Below, in pieces: positions 18,342 through 26,008 of a DNA stretch of 64,000 nt (within the stretch, counting starts at the first letter, position 1; each line of letters starts with the position of its first letter). Below the pieces are notes generated by a model. The model was given only the letters and a program-made list of their open reading frames with translations. It was not told where the DNA came from and did not search any database. The translations under genes and the position numbers were made by a program. The DNA comes from Streptomyces sp. PTY087I2 (lineage in GTDB: Bacteria; Actinomycetota; Actinomycetes; Streptomycetales; Streptomycetaceae): assembly GCF_001687325.1 (NCBI RefSeq), contig NZ_LZRD01000016.1, forward strand, positions 121,204-185,203, written 5' to 3'.

Positions 18342-18955
18342 GCGTCCGCTCCGTCCGTCGTCGCGGCTGTCGCCGCCAGGGCCTCGACCAGCAGCGCCGC
18401 CGAGGTCGCGCCCGGGTCCTGATGCCCGATGCTGCGCTCGCCGAGATAACTGGCCCGCCCCTTGCGCGCCTGCATCGGCACCGTAGCCACGGCACCGGCA
18501 CGAGCCGCTTCGGCGGCCCCGTCGAACGAGGTGGCGAGGGCCTCCGCCGCGGGCAGCAGCGCGTCGAGCATCGTCTTGTCCCCGGCCTGGGCCCCGCCCA
18601 GCTGCCCCACCGCGGCCACCCCCGCCGCGAACGCCTGGGCGAACTGCGTCCGCGTCACCTCGCCGTCGTCGCCGAGCGCCTTGCCCGTACGGCGCAGCAG
18701 CGTCCCGTACAGCGGGCCCGACGCCCCGCCGACGGTGGAGATGAGCTGCCGTCCCGCCAGGGTGAGCACCGCACCGGGGGTCGCCGGGGCGTCCTTCTCC
18801 AGCACCTCCGTCACCGCCGCGAAACCGCGCTGGAGGTTGCTGCCGTGATCGGCGTCCCCGATCGCCGAGTCCAGCTCGGTCAGATGGTTCGCCTCACGCT
18901 CCACGGACGCCGCGGCAGCGGTCATCCAGCGGCGGAAGAAATCGGTGTCGAGCAC
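18338..18955 (-). CDS. dhaL: Dihydroxyacetone kinase ADP-binding subunit DhaL
   Basis: A 205-residue helical protein that holds ADP/ATP through magnesium. The metal-binding motif ELDSAIGDADHGSNLQRGF lies near residues 27-45, with GGASGPLYGTLL and GDKTMLDAL further on and the C-terminal SYLGERSIGHQDPGA. The GTG at 18955 was chosen because AGGAGATCAT precedes it; upstream codons in frame lack similarity. It lies 44 bases after dhaK and overlaps dhaM. Confidence 0.93.
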   Translation of the reverse strand: MLDTDFFRRWMTAAAASVEREANHLTELDSAIGDADHGSNLQRGFAAVTEVLEKDAPATPGAVLTLAGRQLISTVGGASGPLYGTLLRRTGKALGDDGEVTRTQFAQAFAAGVAAVGQLGGAQAGDKTMLDALLPAAEALATSFDGAAEAARAGAVATVPMQARKGRASYLGERSIGHQDPGATSAALLVEALAATAATTDGADA

Positions 18956-18999
18956 ATGATCTCCTGTTCCTCTACCGGTCACGGGGTCCCGTCGACGGC

Positions 19000-19992
19000 T
19001 CAGCGGCCCCAGCGGAGCGCGGCCGTCCGCACGGGCGCGTCCCACAGCCGCAGCAGCTCCTCGTCGACCTGGCACAGCGTCACCGAGCAGCCTGCCATGT
19101 CGAGCGACGTCACGTAGTTCCCCACGAGCGTACGAGCCACCGGAACGCCCCGCTCGGACAGGACCCGGTGGACCTCGGCGTTGAAGCCGTACAGCTCCAG
19201 CAGCGGTGTCGCCCCCATGCCGTTCACCAGCGTCAGCACCGGTCCGGTGGGGCGCAGGTCCTCCAGGATCGCGTTCACGGCGAAGTCGGCGATCTCCCCG
19301 GACGTCATCATCGGCCGCCGCTCACGCCCCGGCTCACCGTGGATCCCGATGCCCAACTCCAGCTCGCCGGAGGGCAGATCGAAGGTGGGGCTGCCCTTGG
19401 CCGGCGTGGTGACGGCGCCGAGCGCCACCCCGAAGCTGCGCGAGGCCCCGTTCACCTGCCGCGCGACCGCGGCCACCCGGTCCAGCGGAGCGCCCTCGTC
19501 CGCCAGCGCCCCGGCGATCTTCTCGACGAACAGCGTCGCTCCCGTACCGCGCCGCCCGGCGGTGAACGTACTGTCGCTCACGGCCACGTCGTCGTCCACC
19601 ACCACCTGGGCGACCTGGACCCCCTCGTCCTCGGCGAGCTCGGCGGCCATCTCGAAGTTGAGCACGTCACCCGTGTAGTTCTTGACGACGAACAGCACCC
19701 CCGCCCCACTGTCGACGGCCGCCGCCGCCCGCACCATCTGATCCGGCACGGGGGAGGTGAACACCTCCCCGGGACAGGCGGCCGACAGCATCCCGGGCCC
19801 GACGAACCCGGCGTGCAGCGGCTCATGCCCGGAACCACCCCCGGAGACGAGCCCCACCTTCCCCGCCACGGGCGCGTCCCGCCGGGCGACGACCCGGTTC
19901 TCCACATCGACGGTGAGCTCGGGATGCGCGGCCGCGATGCCCCGCAGAGCGTCGGCGACCACGGTCTCGGGAACGTTGATGAGCATTTTCAT
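19000..19992 (-). CDS. dhaK: Dihydroxyacetone kinase substrate-binding subunit DhaK
   Basis: A 330-residue subunit that binds dihydroxyacetone covalently through a histidine and, with DhaL and DhaM, phosphorylates it with PEP-derived phosphate for entry into glycolysis. Motifs: GLVSGGGSGHEPLHAGFVG near residue 50, VKNYTGDVLNFEMA near 105, and the active-site His in GIGIHGEPG near 215. Length is typical. The ATG at 19992 is preceded by AGGAGACTGGC. It is the first gene of the dhaKLM operon; no dedicated regulator gene is adjacent. Confidence 0.94.
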   Translation of the reverse strand: MKMLINVPETVVADALRGIAAAHPELTVDVENRVVARRDAPVAGKVGLVSGGGSGHEPLHAGFVGPGMLSAACPGEVFTSPVPDQMVRAAAAVDSGAGVLFVVKNYTGDVLNFEMAAELAEDEGVQVAQVVVDDDVAVSDSTFTAGRRGTGATLFVEKIAGALADEGAPLDRVAAVARQVNGASRSFGVALGAVTTPAKGSPTFDLPSGELELGIGIHGEPGRERRPMMTSGEIADFAVNAILEDLRPTGPVLTLVNGMGATPLLELYGFNAEVHRVLSERGVPVARTLVGNYVTSLDMAGCSVTLCQVDEELLRLWDAPVRTAALRWGR

Positions 19993-20412
19993 GCCAGTCT
20001 CCTGATGGGGTAGCGGAGGGCTTCGGGACCTGCGTTTTTCCAGGTGAGGGAGGGTACGGCCAGGTGTATCTCGATGGCCCGCAGCGGTCTGCCGCGCCTT
20101 GTGGTGGTACCGATGCTGACTGCTTGCTGGGGCTTCCTGACCGTTCGTCATCCTGTCGGCGCGGCGCTTTTCGAACTTGAGGGGCGGCTTCTGGGTGCCG
20201 CAACGTGATGATGCCAACGTGGCGTGTCCGATGCCACCGCACAGGCGGCCGGCGAAGATCCCGGGCTCAAAGCGTCGGAGCAGGCGACTTGTCCGTGCTG
20301 ACACCGCTGACCGAGCCCCGTAGCCTGCTCTGACGCAGATGCGAACCGTGAGGTCTGTGGTGGCGTCGTTGTCGTAGAAACTCAGGGTGCGTCAGGGTGC
20401 GGGGGACTGCCG
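19993..20412. other. 420-bp region between dhaK and the DUF6461-like gene, no gene recognised
   Basis: The region must contain the dhaKLM promoter and the promoter of the following plus-strand gene. It is less GC-biased than its surroundings, and no frame shows the codon bias of a gene. A short direct repeat of TCAGGGTGCG occurs near 20383-20402. It may hold a decayed coding remnant, but no family could be recognised. Confidence 0.4.
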
Positions 20413-21000
20413 GTGACTGGTCTGGGGTGGATGGTCGGGAAAGACCTCCCGTTCGTGAGCATGACGTTCGTGAAGGGCATCACCGCCTCGCAGCTCCTGG
20501 AACGGATGGGTGCCGACCCGGCGAGCGTGGCCGTCCGGGACCAGGAGGACTTCCACGACGAGTTCGGGGACCTCCTGTACGAGGCGGATGCCTACGTCGT
20601 GAGTGCCGGTCAGTGGGGTGACTGGGCATGGGTCTGGGAGCATTCCAGCTGGCGGTGTTTCGACGACCCGCAGTTGATCAGGGACATCTCGACGGGATCG
20701 GTCGGCGTCTTTCTGGCCTGGGGTGAGGGCCCGGCGGAGTTCATGTACGCGGAAGACGGTCAGTTGCTCAGCGCGTTCAGCCGGTACGCGACGACGGGGC
20801 TGAGGGATCTCGTGGGCGGTTCGCCCTCGCGTTTCGACTCCGAGTTGCGGAAGCACGGTGCGGACCCGGACACCGGCGATTACGGCCCCTTGGTTTCACG
20901 CGAGCTGTACCTTCGGCTCGCGGAGGAGGTGGGTGTCGGGCTGGCTGAGAACGACTTGTTCACCGAGCCGGTTCTCAGCGCTTACCTCACTTCTCCGTAG
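20413..21000 (+). CDS. DUF6461-like hypothetical protein
   Basis: A 195-residue soluble protein with no signal or membrane segment. The layout (SMTFVKGITASQLLERMGAD at about 15-35, WVWEHSSWRCFDDPQLIRDIS at about 70-92, FMYAEDGQLLSAFSRY near 110-125) resembles the actinobacterial DUF6461 family, which often occurs in many copies per Streptomyces genome and has no known function. GTG at 20413 is used; ATG at 20431 is an alternative. Base composition is slightly lower in GC than the neighbours. Confidence 0.7.
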   Translation: MTGLGWMVGKDLPFVSMTFVKGITASQLLERMGADPASVAVRDQEDFHDEFGDLLYEADAYVVSAGQWGDWAWVWEHSSWRCFDDPQLIRDISTGSVGVFLAWGEGPAEFMYAEDGQLLSAFSRYATTGLRDLVGGSPSRFDSELRKHGADPDTGDYGPLVSRELYLRLAEEVGVGLAENDLFTEPVLSAYLTSP

Positions 21001-21131
21001 GGGCTGCGGCCGTCCGGCTGGCGGATGCGATGCATGTCGCGGAAGTCCTCCCTCTTTCCGGTAGCGTCGGCCGAGACGCAGGTCACAGAAGTGGTACCTG
21101 TTGGATTCCCGGCTTTGTGAGGCGTGTTCGC

Positions 21132-21551
21132 ATGACCCTGTCCATTCGTAACCAGTTCCCCGGCATCGTCACCGCCGTCACCCCGGGCGAAGCCATGGCG
21201 TCGGTGAAGGTGCGCCTGGCGGGCGGTCAGGACATCACCGCCGTCATCACCGTCGACGCGGTCAAGGACCTGGGTCTGGCCGAGGGATCCGCGGTCAAGG
21301 CCCTCGTGAAGTCGACCGAGGTCGCCCTCGCGACCGGCCGGGTCGAGGGAGTCTCGATCCGCAACCAGATCGAGGGCTCCGTCACCGACGTGGCGACCGG
21401 CGGTGCCATGGGCTCGGTGAAGGTCTCTGTCGAGGGTGGCGAACTGACCTCGGCGATCACCAAGGACGCTGTCGAGGACCTGGGGCTGAAGGCCGGCGCC
21501 TCCGTCGTCGCCCTGATCAAGTCGACCGAGATCTCCCTCGCTTCCGTCTGA
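21132..21551 (+). CDS. Di-Mop molybdate-binding protein (molbindin)
   Basis: A 139-residue protein made of two tandem Mop/TOBE repeats: residues about 2-69 (SIRNQFPGIVTAVTPGEAMASV) and about 72-139 (SIRNQIEGSVTDVATGGAMGSV), each followed by VKV, GG and a KSTEV/KSTEI end. Di-Mop molbindins bind molybdate or tungstate and buffer or sense it in the cytoplasm. The ATG at 21132 was chosen because the Mop repeat begins there. A hairpin terminator follows. Two molybdenum-related genes come next on the same strand, a sulfite-oxidase-like enzyme and MoeA. Confidence 0.9.
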   Translation: MTLSIRNQFPGIVTAVTPGEAMASVKVRLAGGQDITAVITVDAVKDLGLAEGSAVKALVKSTEVALATGRVEGVSIRNQIEGSVTDVATGGAMGSVKVSVEGGELTSAITKDAVEDLGLKAGASVVALIKSTEISLASV

Positions 21552-21568
21552 ATCACTCCCGCCACGCA

Positions 21569-21603
21569 GAGGGCCGCGCCCCGAGTCCCGGTGCGCGGCC
21601 CTC
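21569..21603 (+). terminator. Hairpin after the molbindin gene
   Basis: GAGGGCCGCGC and GCGCGGCCCTC form a perfect 11-bp stem with a 13-base loop, 18 bases after the molbindin stop. Confidence 0.65.
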
Positions 21604-21776
21604 ACCGGCTTGCCGGCGTCCGGGGCCGCGGGGCGCGGATGGGTAGGGTGGATGGATCATTCAAGAGGGCAAATTGCTCCTGTGGTTCACATCTGCCAGG
21701 TAAGACCCGAAGCTGATCTCGCTGATGCGGTTCTACGCCGGTGTGGTGCCACGCAGTGCGATGGTGAGGTTGTGCG

Positions 21777-22370
21777 GTGCGAGGTGAAGCCCTTCCCCCG
21801 GGGCAGCGCGAAGCCAAGGGATGGCCGGTGTCCCACTACGGTCCCGTGCCGAGATTCCGGGCCGACCGCTGGAACCTCCAGGTCTTCGGTGCCACCGCGA
21901 CGGGGGAGAAGTACTCCTGGACCTTCGAAGAGGTGACGGCTCTTCCCACGGCCACGATCACCGCGGACCTCCACTGCGCCTCGGGCACGTCGACTCTCGG
22001 GCACGAGTTCTTCGGGGTGCCCGCCTCACTCCTCCTGGAGCTCGCGCCGCCCGCCCCCGGCGTCACCCATGTCATGGCCTGGGCCGAGTACGGCTACAGC
22101 GCCAACCTGCGCCTCGCCGACTTCACCGCCGACCGGACTCTCCTGGCCACCCACCACAACGGCGAAACCCTCACCGCCGAGCACGGCTTCCCTCTCCGTC
22201 TGGTCGTGCCCCACCTCTACGGCTACAAGGGCCCCAAGTGGCTGCGCGGCATCGAGTACATGACCCGGGACCGGCGCGGTTTCTGGGAGGAGCGCGGCTA
22301 TCACAACATCGCCGACCCCTGGACCGGACAGCGCCACTCGTACCAGGAGGACGAGCAACCCCAGGGATGA
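21777..22370 (+). CDS. Sulfite-oxidase-like (YedY/MsrP-type fold) molybdoenzyme
   Basis: A 197-residue cytoplasmic molybdopterin-binding oxidoreductase. The cofactor cysteine is in ADLHCASGTSTLG near residue 65; HVMAWAEYGYSANL, LTAEHGFPLRLVVPHLYGYKG, PKWLRGIEYM and the C-terminal FWEERGYHNIADPW are strongly family-like. There is no Tat signal. The GTG at 21777 is the only start in frame before an upstream stop, and the preceding GEALPPGQR segment resembles related proteins, so it is likely correct. It sits between molbindin and MoeA genes, which handle molybdenum supply. The substrate is unknown. Confidence 0.87.
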   Translation: MRGEALPPGQREAKGWPVSHYGPVPRFRADRWNLQVFGATATGEKYSWTFEEVTALPTATITADLHCASGTSTLGHEFFGVPASLLLELAPPAPGVTHVMAWAEYGYSANLRLADFTADRTLLATHHNGETLTAEHGFPLRLVVPHLYGYKGPKWLRGIEYMTRDRRGFWEERGYHNIADPWTGQRHSYQEDEQPQG

Positions 22371-22524
22371 TTCGTCCCGGCAGGGGCAGCTGCCCGCCGT
22401 ACCCGCCCTGACTTCGCCCCCCGTGGCGTCTTCACAGGCGATCGCCGCGAACCGTGAGCCGGACGGCGCGTCCAGGTAATCGCGCCTGCGGCGACCGGAA
22501 ACACCGACGTCCGAGACTCGGGCC

Positions 22525-23748
22525 ATGCCGCCCACGACGCACGCACCCCGCCCGGCGCTCCCGGTGCCCGTACCGCCACACCCCGGTGCCCCGCAGGGGG
22601 TGACGTGGACCGAGGCCAGGAGACTGGCGTACGGAACGCCCCGGCCGATGGGCAGCCGTACCGTCCCGCTGAGTGAAGCCGCCGGGCTGACGCTCGCCGA
22701 GGACCTGTGCGCACCCCGGCCGCTCCCCGCCTTCGACACAGCGGCCATGGACGGCTTCGCCGTCTCCGGTCCGGGGCCATGGGCGGTCCGGGGCGTCGCG
22801 CGGCCCGGAACGGCATGGCGCGGAAGGCTGGACGCGGGCGACGGCGTGGAGATCTCCACCGGCGCCCTGGTGCCGTCAGGAGCAGACGCCGTTCTGCCGA
22901 AGGAGCTGGCGTCCCTCGCGGGCGGCCAGGTGTCCGGACCCCGGCAGGCGTCCGGCCGGCACATCCGGCGGGCGGGCGAGGACGCCATGGCCGGGGACCT
23001 CCTCGCCCCGGCCGGAACGCGTATCGGACCGGCACTGATCGGGCTTGCCGCCGCCTGCGGCCACGACGCCCTGCCGGTCCGCCCGAGCCCCCGTGTACGC
23101 CTGTTGATCAGCGGCGACGAACTGGACCTGACGGGCGCTCCGGGGGCGGGGCGGGTGCGTGACGCGCTGGGCCCGCTGCTCCCCGCGCTGGTCACCGAGG
23201 CCGGCGGCACCACGGTGTCCTCGCGGCACGTTCCCGACCTGCCGGCCGGCGCCCTTGCGGCGGCCGTGCACGCCGGGCAGGACGCCGAGGTCGTCGTGGT
23301 CACCGGCTCGACCTCCGTCGGAGACACCGACCAGCTCCGGCGGCTGCTCGCCGACTCCGGAGCCCGCATGGTCGTCGACACCGTCGCCTGCCGCCCGGGC
23401 CACCCCATGCTGCTCGCCGAACTCCCCTCCGGCTGCCGGGTGGTGGGGCTCCCGGGCAACCCGTACGCGGCCCTGGTCGCCGCCCGCACCCTCCTCGACC
23501 CCCTGCTCGCCGGACTGGCCGGACGTTCCCTCGCGCCCCTGCCGTGCCTGCCGGTCCGGGGCCATGCGCGTACGACACCCGGGCTCACCCGTCTGGTACC
23601 CGTCTCCTGGGCCGGCGACGAGGCCCGGATCGTCAGCGGGCACGGCGCCGCCTTCCTCCGAGGCGCCGCCGTGGCCGATGCGCTGGCGGCGCTTCCCCCT
23701 GGCTGGAGGGACGGGGAGCGGGCGTCCTTGCTGCTCGAGCACAGGTGA
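22525..23748 (+). CDS. moeA: Molybdopterin molybdenumtransferase MoeA
   Basis: A 407-residue enzyme that inserts molybdate into adenylated molybdopterin. Family motifs: LPAFDTAAMDGFAVS near residues 68-83, GVEISTGALVPSGADAVLP near 111-130, the MoCF-domain VVVVTGSTSVGDTDQL near 255-270 and VVGLPGNPYAALVAA near 308-322. The C-terminal domain IV is present. Residues 1-30 are Pro-rich and variable. It lies downstream of the molbindin and sulfite-oxidase-like genes. Streptomyces often carry several moeA copies, so this may be a dedicated paralogue. Confidence 0.93.
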   Translation: MPPTTHAPRPALPVPVPPHPGAPQGVTWTEARRLAYGTPRPMGSRTVPLSEAAGLTLAEDLCAPRPLPAFDTAAMDGFAVSGPGPWAVRGVARPGTAWRGRLDAGDGVEISTGALVPSGADAVLPKELASLAGGQVSGPRQASGRHIRRAGEDAMAGDLLAPAGTRIGPALIGLAAACGHDALPVRPSPRVRLLISGDELDLTGAPGAGRVRDALGPLLPALVTEAGGTTVSSRHVPDLPAGALAAAVHAGQDAEVVVVTGSTSVGDTDQLRRLLADSGARMVVDTVACRPGHPMLLAELPSGCRVVGLPGNPYAALVAARTLLDPLLAGLAGRSLAPLPCLPVRGHARTTPGLTRLVPVSWAGDEARIVSGHGAAFLRGAAVADALAALPPGWRDGERASLLLEHR

Positions 23749-23779
23749 GGCGGGTACCTCGTCCCTGCCGGTCGGGCCG

Positions 23780-24517
23780 TCAGGCAGGCGTGAGGAGGCA
23801 GAACTCGTTGCCTTCCGGGTCGGCCAGGATGGTCCAGTGGATCGCGGACTGATCGATACCGGGGTCGGTGGCGCCCAGAGAACGCAGTCGGGCCGCCTCC
23901 GCCGCCGGGTCGTCACCGGGGTAGGGGCGGACGTCGAGGTGGACGCGGTTCCACCCGCTCTTGGTGTCGGGCGTACGGAGGAACTCCAGGTAGGGGCCGA
24001 CTCCCTTGGCGGAGCGCATGGTCGCGTGGTCGTCGGTGACCTCGTGCAGCGTCCAGTCCATCGCCTCGCCCCAGAAGCGGGCCATCTCCCGCGGATCGGC
24101 GCAGTCGACCACCACCGCGGCGATCGGCCCGGTGTCCCGGTAGACCGGGCGGGGCTCCAGGACGCAGAACTCGTTGCCCTCCGGGTCGGCCATGACCGTC
24201 CAGGGAACGTCGCCCTGCCCCACGTCGACGAGCGTCGCGCCGAGGCCCTTCAGGCGTGCCACCAGTTCCTCCTGATGGGCCGTCGACGTGGTGGCCAGGT
24301 CGAGGTGCACGCGGTTCTTGACCGTCTTGGGTTCCGGGCGGGCGATGATGTCGATGCAGACGGCCGTCGGGTCGGGGTAGGTGAAGCCCACGGGTTCGAG
24401 GTTGGTCACCCCGGGCCCCTCGCTGTCGATACCCCAGCCGAGCGCCTCCGCCCAGAACCGCCCGAGCGCGGCGTCGTCATGGGCCTTCATGTTGATCTGC
24501 ACGAGTCGTGTCGCCAT
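23780..24517 (-). CDS. VOC-family protein with two glyoxalase-like domains
   Basis: A 245-residue protein with tandem vicinal-oxygen-chelate modules. Each module begins with a (F)W motif (ALGRFWAEALGW; EMARFWGEAMDW) and has NRVHLDL/NRVHLDV and ends with a DPEGNEFC motif (ADPEGNEFCVLEP; ADPEGNEFCLLTP). Proteins of this type serve as glyoxalase, bleomycin-binding or uncharacterised enzymes. No substrate can be set. It is in a minus-strand run with a DinB protein gene. Confidence 0.87.
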   Translation of the reverse strand: MATRLVQINMKAHDDAALGRFWAEALGWGIDSEGPGVTNLEPVGFTYPDPTAVCIDIIARPEPKTVKNRVHLDLATTSTAHQEELVARLKGLGATLVDVGQGDVPWTVMADPEGNEFCVLEPRPVYRDTGPIAAVVVDCADPREMARFWGEAMDWTLHEVTDDHATMRSAKGVGPYLEFLRTPDTKSGWNRVHLDVRPYPGDDPAAEAARLRSLGATDPGIDQSAIHWTILADPEGNEFCLLTPA

Positions 24518-24573
24518 GCCGCAGATCCTAGAAGCTTTGCGATCTCAGAAGCTCCGCGGGTCCCGGGAGTTCA

Positions 24574-25155
24574 TCAGGGGCCCGGTGGGACCCACCTGGC
24601 GGCCCGCTCGATCTTCGCGCGGTAGGCCGCGCGGGCTTCCTCGTCGATCGGCTGCTCGTGTTCGGCGCGCAGCCCGGTCCGGCCGTCGAGCCCTTCGCGC
24701 AGGATGTCGGCGTGCCCGGTGTGGCGGACGGTATCGCCGAGGACATGGACCATGACGGCGAACAGGTTCGTGTCGGTGTACGGCTCCGGCCACCACGGCA
24801 CATGGCCGGGGGCGTCGAGGGGAAGCTCTTCGATCGTCGCGTCCGCGTGGTCCCACGTACGCCGGTAGAAGTCGACGATCCGGTCGCGGGTCTCGCCCTC
24901 GACCGCCCACAGGTCGCTGCCGTCGTAATCCTGCCACCGGGGCAGCGGTTCCGGGGAAGGACGGCCGAAGACCTCGCCGAAGTACCTGGCCTCGACGGTC
25001 GCCACATGTTTGACCAGGCCCAGGAGGTTGGTCCCGGTCGCCGTCAAAGGCCGTCGGGCGTCGTATTCGGACACCCCGTCGAGCTTCCAGAGCAGCGCCT
25101 CACGGTCCCGCCGCAGTCTCCCGTGCAGGGTGTCCTTCGCGAAGTTGTCGATCAT
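24574..25155 (-). CDS. DinB/DUF664-family protein (mycothiol-dependent transferase fold)
   Basis: A 193-residue four-helix DinB-fold protein of the DUF664 group. LVKHVATVEARYFGEVFG near residues 45-62, and VMVHVLGDTVRHTGHADILRE near 135-155 supply the spaced metal-binding His residues. In actinobacteria such proteins include mycothiol S-transferases that detoxify electrophiles. The ATG at 25155 (MIDNFAKDTLHGRL) was preferred because similarity starts there. The reaction is not known. Confidence 0.85.
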   Translation of the reverse strand: MIDNFAKDTLHGRLRRDREALLWKLDGVSEYDARRPLTATGTNLLGLVKHVATVEARYFGEVFGRPSPEPLPRWQDYDGSDLWAVEGETRDRIVDFYRRTWDHADATIEELPLDAPGHVPWWPEPYTDTNLFAVMVHVLGDTVRHTGHADILREGLDGRTGLRAEHEQPIDEEARAAYRAKIERAARWVPPGP

Positions 25156-25234
25156 GCGGCATGAGCCTAGCCCGGGACATGGGTTTTCCTGCTTTCGGTC
25201 CCTCGGCCCACCGTGCACGGCCCCCCTTACCGCC

Positions 25235-25720
25235 TTACCGCACGCGCGGGGAGCCTCCGCCCGAGCGGGATCCGCCCTCGTCGTCGGAATCGTCGTCGTC
25301 ATCGTCACCGGGGATGTGGACGTCGAAGACGACGATGTTGATCTCGACGACCTCCAGTCCCGTCATCGTCTCCACGGCCTCGGTGACGTTGGTCCGGATC
25401 AGGTCGGCGAGCTCGTGGATCGTTGTGCCGTACTCCACCTTGATGTCGACGTCGATCGCGGCCTGCTTCTCTCCGACCTCCACCTTGACGGCGCGTCCCA
25501 CGGCGGAGGAGCCGGCGGAGCCGGGCATACGCCCGGTGACGGCCCCCAGGGCCTTCGACGCTCCTCGGCCTATCGAGTGGACGCCTTCGGTCTCCCGTAT
25601 CGCGATGCCGGCGATGGCGGCGACGACGTTGTCGGCGATGGTCGTTCTGCCGCGGACGCCGGATCCTTCCGAGCGCCGGTCGGTCGTGGTGTCTTTGCCC
25701 AGGGTCTTGGTGTCAGCCAT
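25235..25720 (-). CDS. Asp23/Gls24-family envelope stress response protein
   Basis: A 161-residue protein of the Asp23/Gls24 family (DUF322). The core is at about 25-135: TTIADNVVAAIAGIAIRETEGV, VKVEVGEKQAAIDVDIKVEYG, and the LEVVEINIVVFDVHIP end, followed by an acidic/Ser-Gly tail with a run of Asp. In Streptomyces these proteins often occur with SigB-type regulated genes and small membrane partners (DUF2273); no such partner is adjacent here. The ATG at 25720 is preceded by TGAGGCAG. Confidence 0.88.
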   Translation of the reverse strand: MADTKTLGKDTTTDRRSEGSGVRGRTTIADNVVAAIAGIAIRETEGVHSIGRGASKALGAVTGRMPGSAGSSAVGRAVKVEVGEKQAAIDVDIKVEYGTTIHELADLIRTNVTEAVETMTGLEVVEINIVVFDVHIPGDDDDDDSDDEGGSRSGGGSPRVR

Positions 25721-25899
25721 GTCTGCCTCACAGAGAGTCATTGCCACGGGTTGCCACGGGCCTGTTCCCCTCCCGGTCTCCCCACCCGGTCTCCCCTCCC
25801 GTGCCCGTGCGGGCCCCTCACTCACTCTGCGCCTGCCCGGCCGCGTACGCCATTCGGGTCGGCCGGCCACCGGGCGGGCGGTCCACCCCCATCCTTGAT

Positions 25900-25915
25900 T
25901 CGAACGAATATGCGA
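25900..25915 (+). promoter_or_regulatory. LexA (SOS) box upstream of dnaE2
   Basis: TCGAACGAATATGCGA matches the actinobacterial LexA operator TCGAAC-N4-GTTCGA at 10 of 12 fixed positions. It lies 94 bases upstream of the dnaE2 start, in the expected promoter zone. Damage induction of dnaE2 through LexA is known in mycobacteria and fits here. Confidence 0.7.
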
Positions 25916-26008
25916 ACATGGGGTTAGAGTGCTTCTTCCTCATCCCGATGAAGCGGGATGAGATGGCATAGATCCGTAAAGGGGGGTCATGGGCAACAGG
26001 AGGTGTGT

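Noticed and set aside
19993..20412. Insertion-sequence remnant
   Set aside because: The composition is a little unusual, but no transposase motif, terminal inverted repeat or target duplication could be identified.
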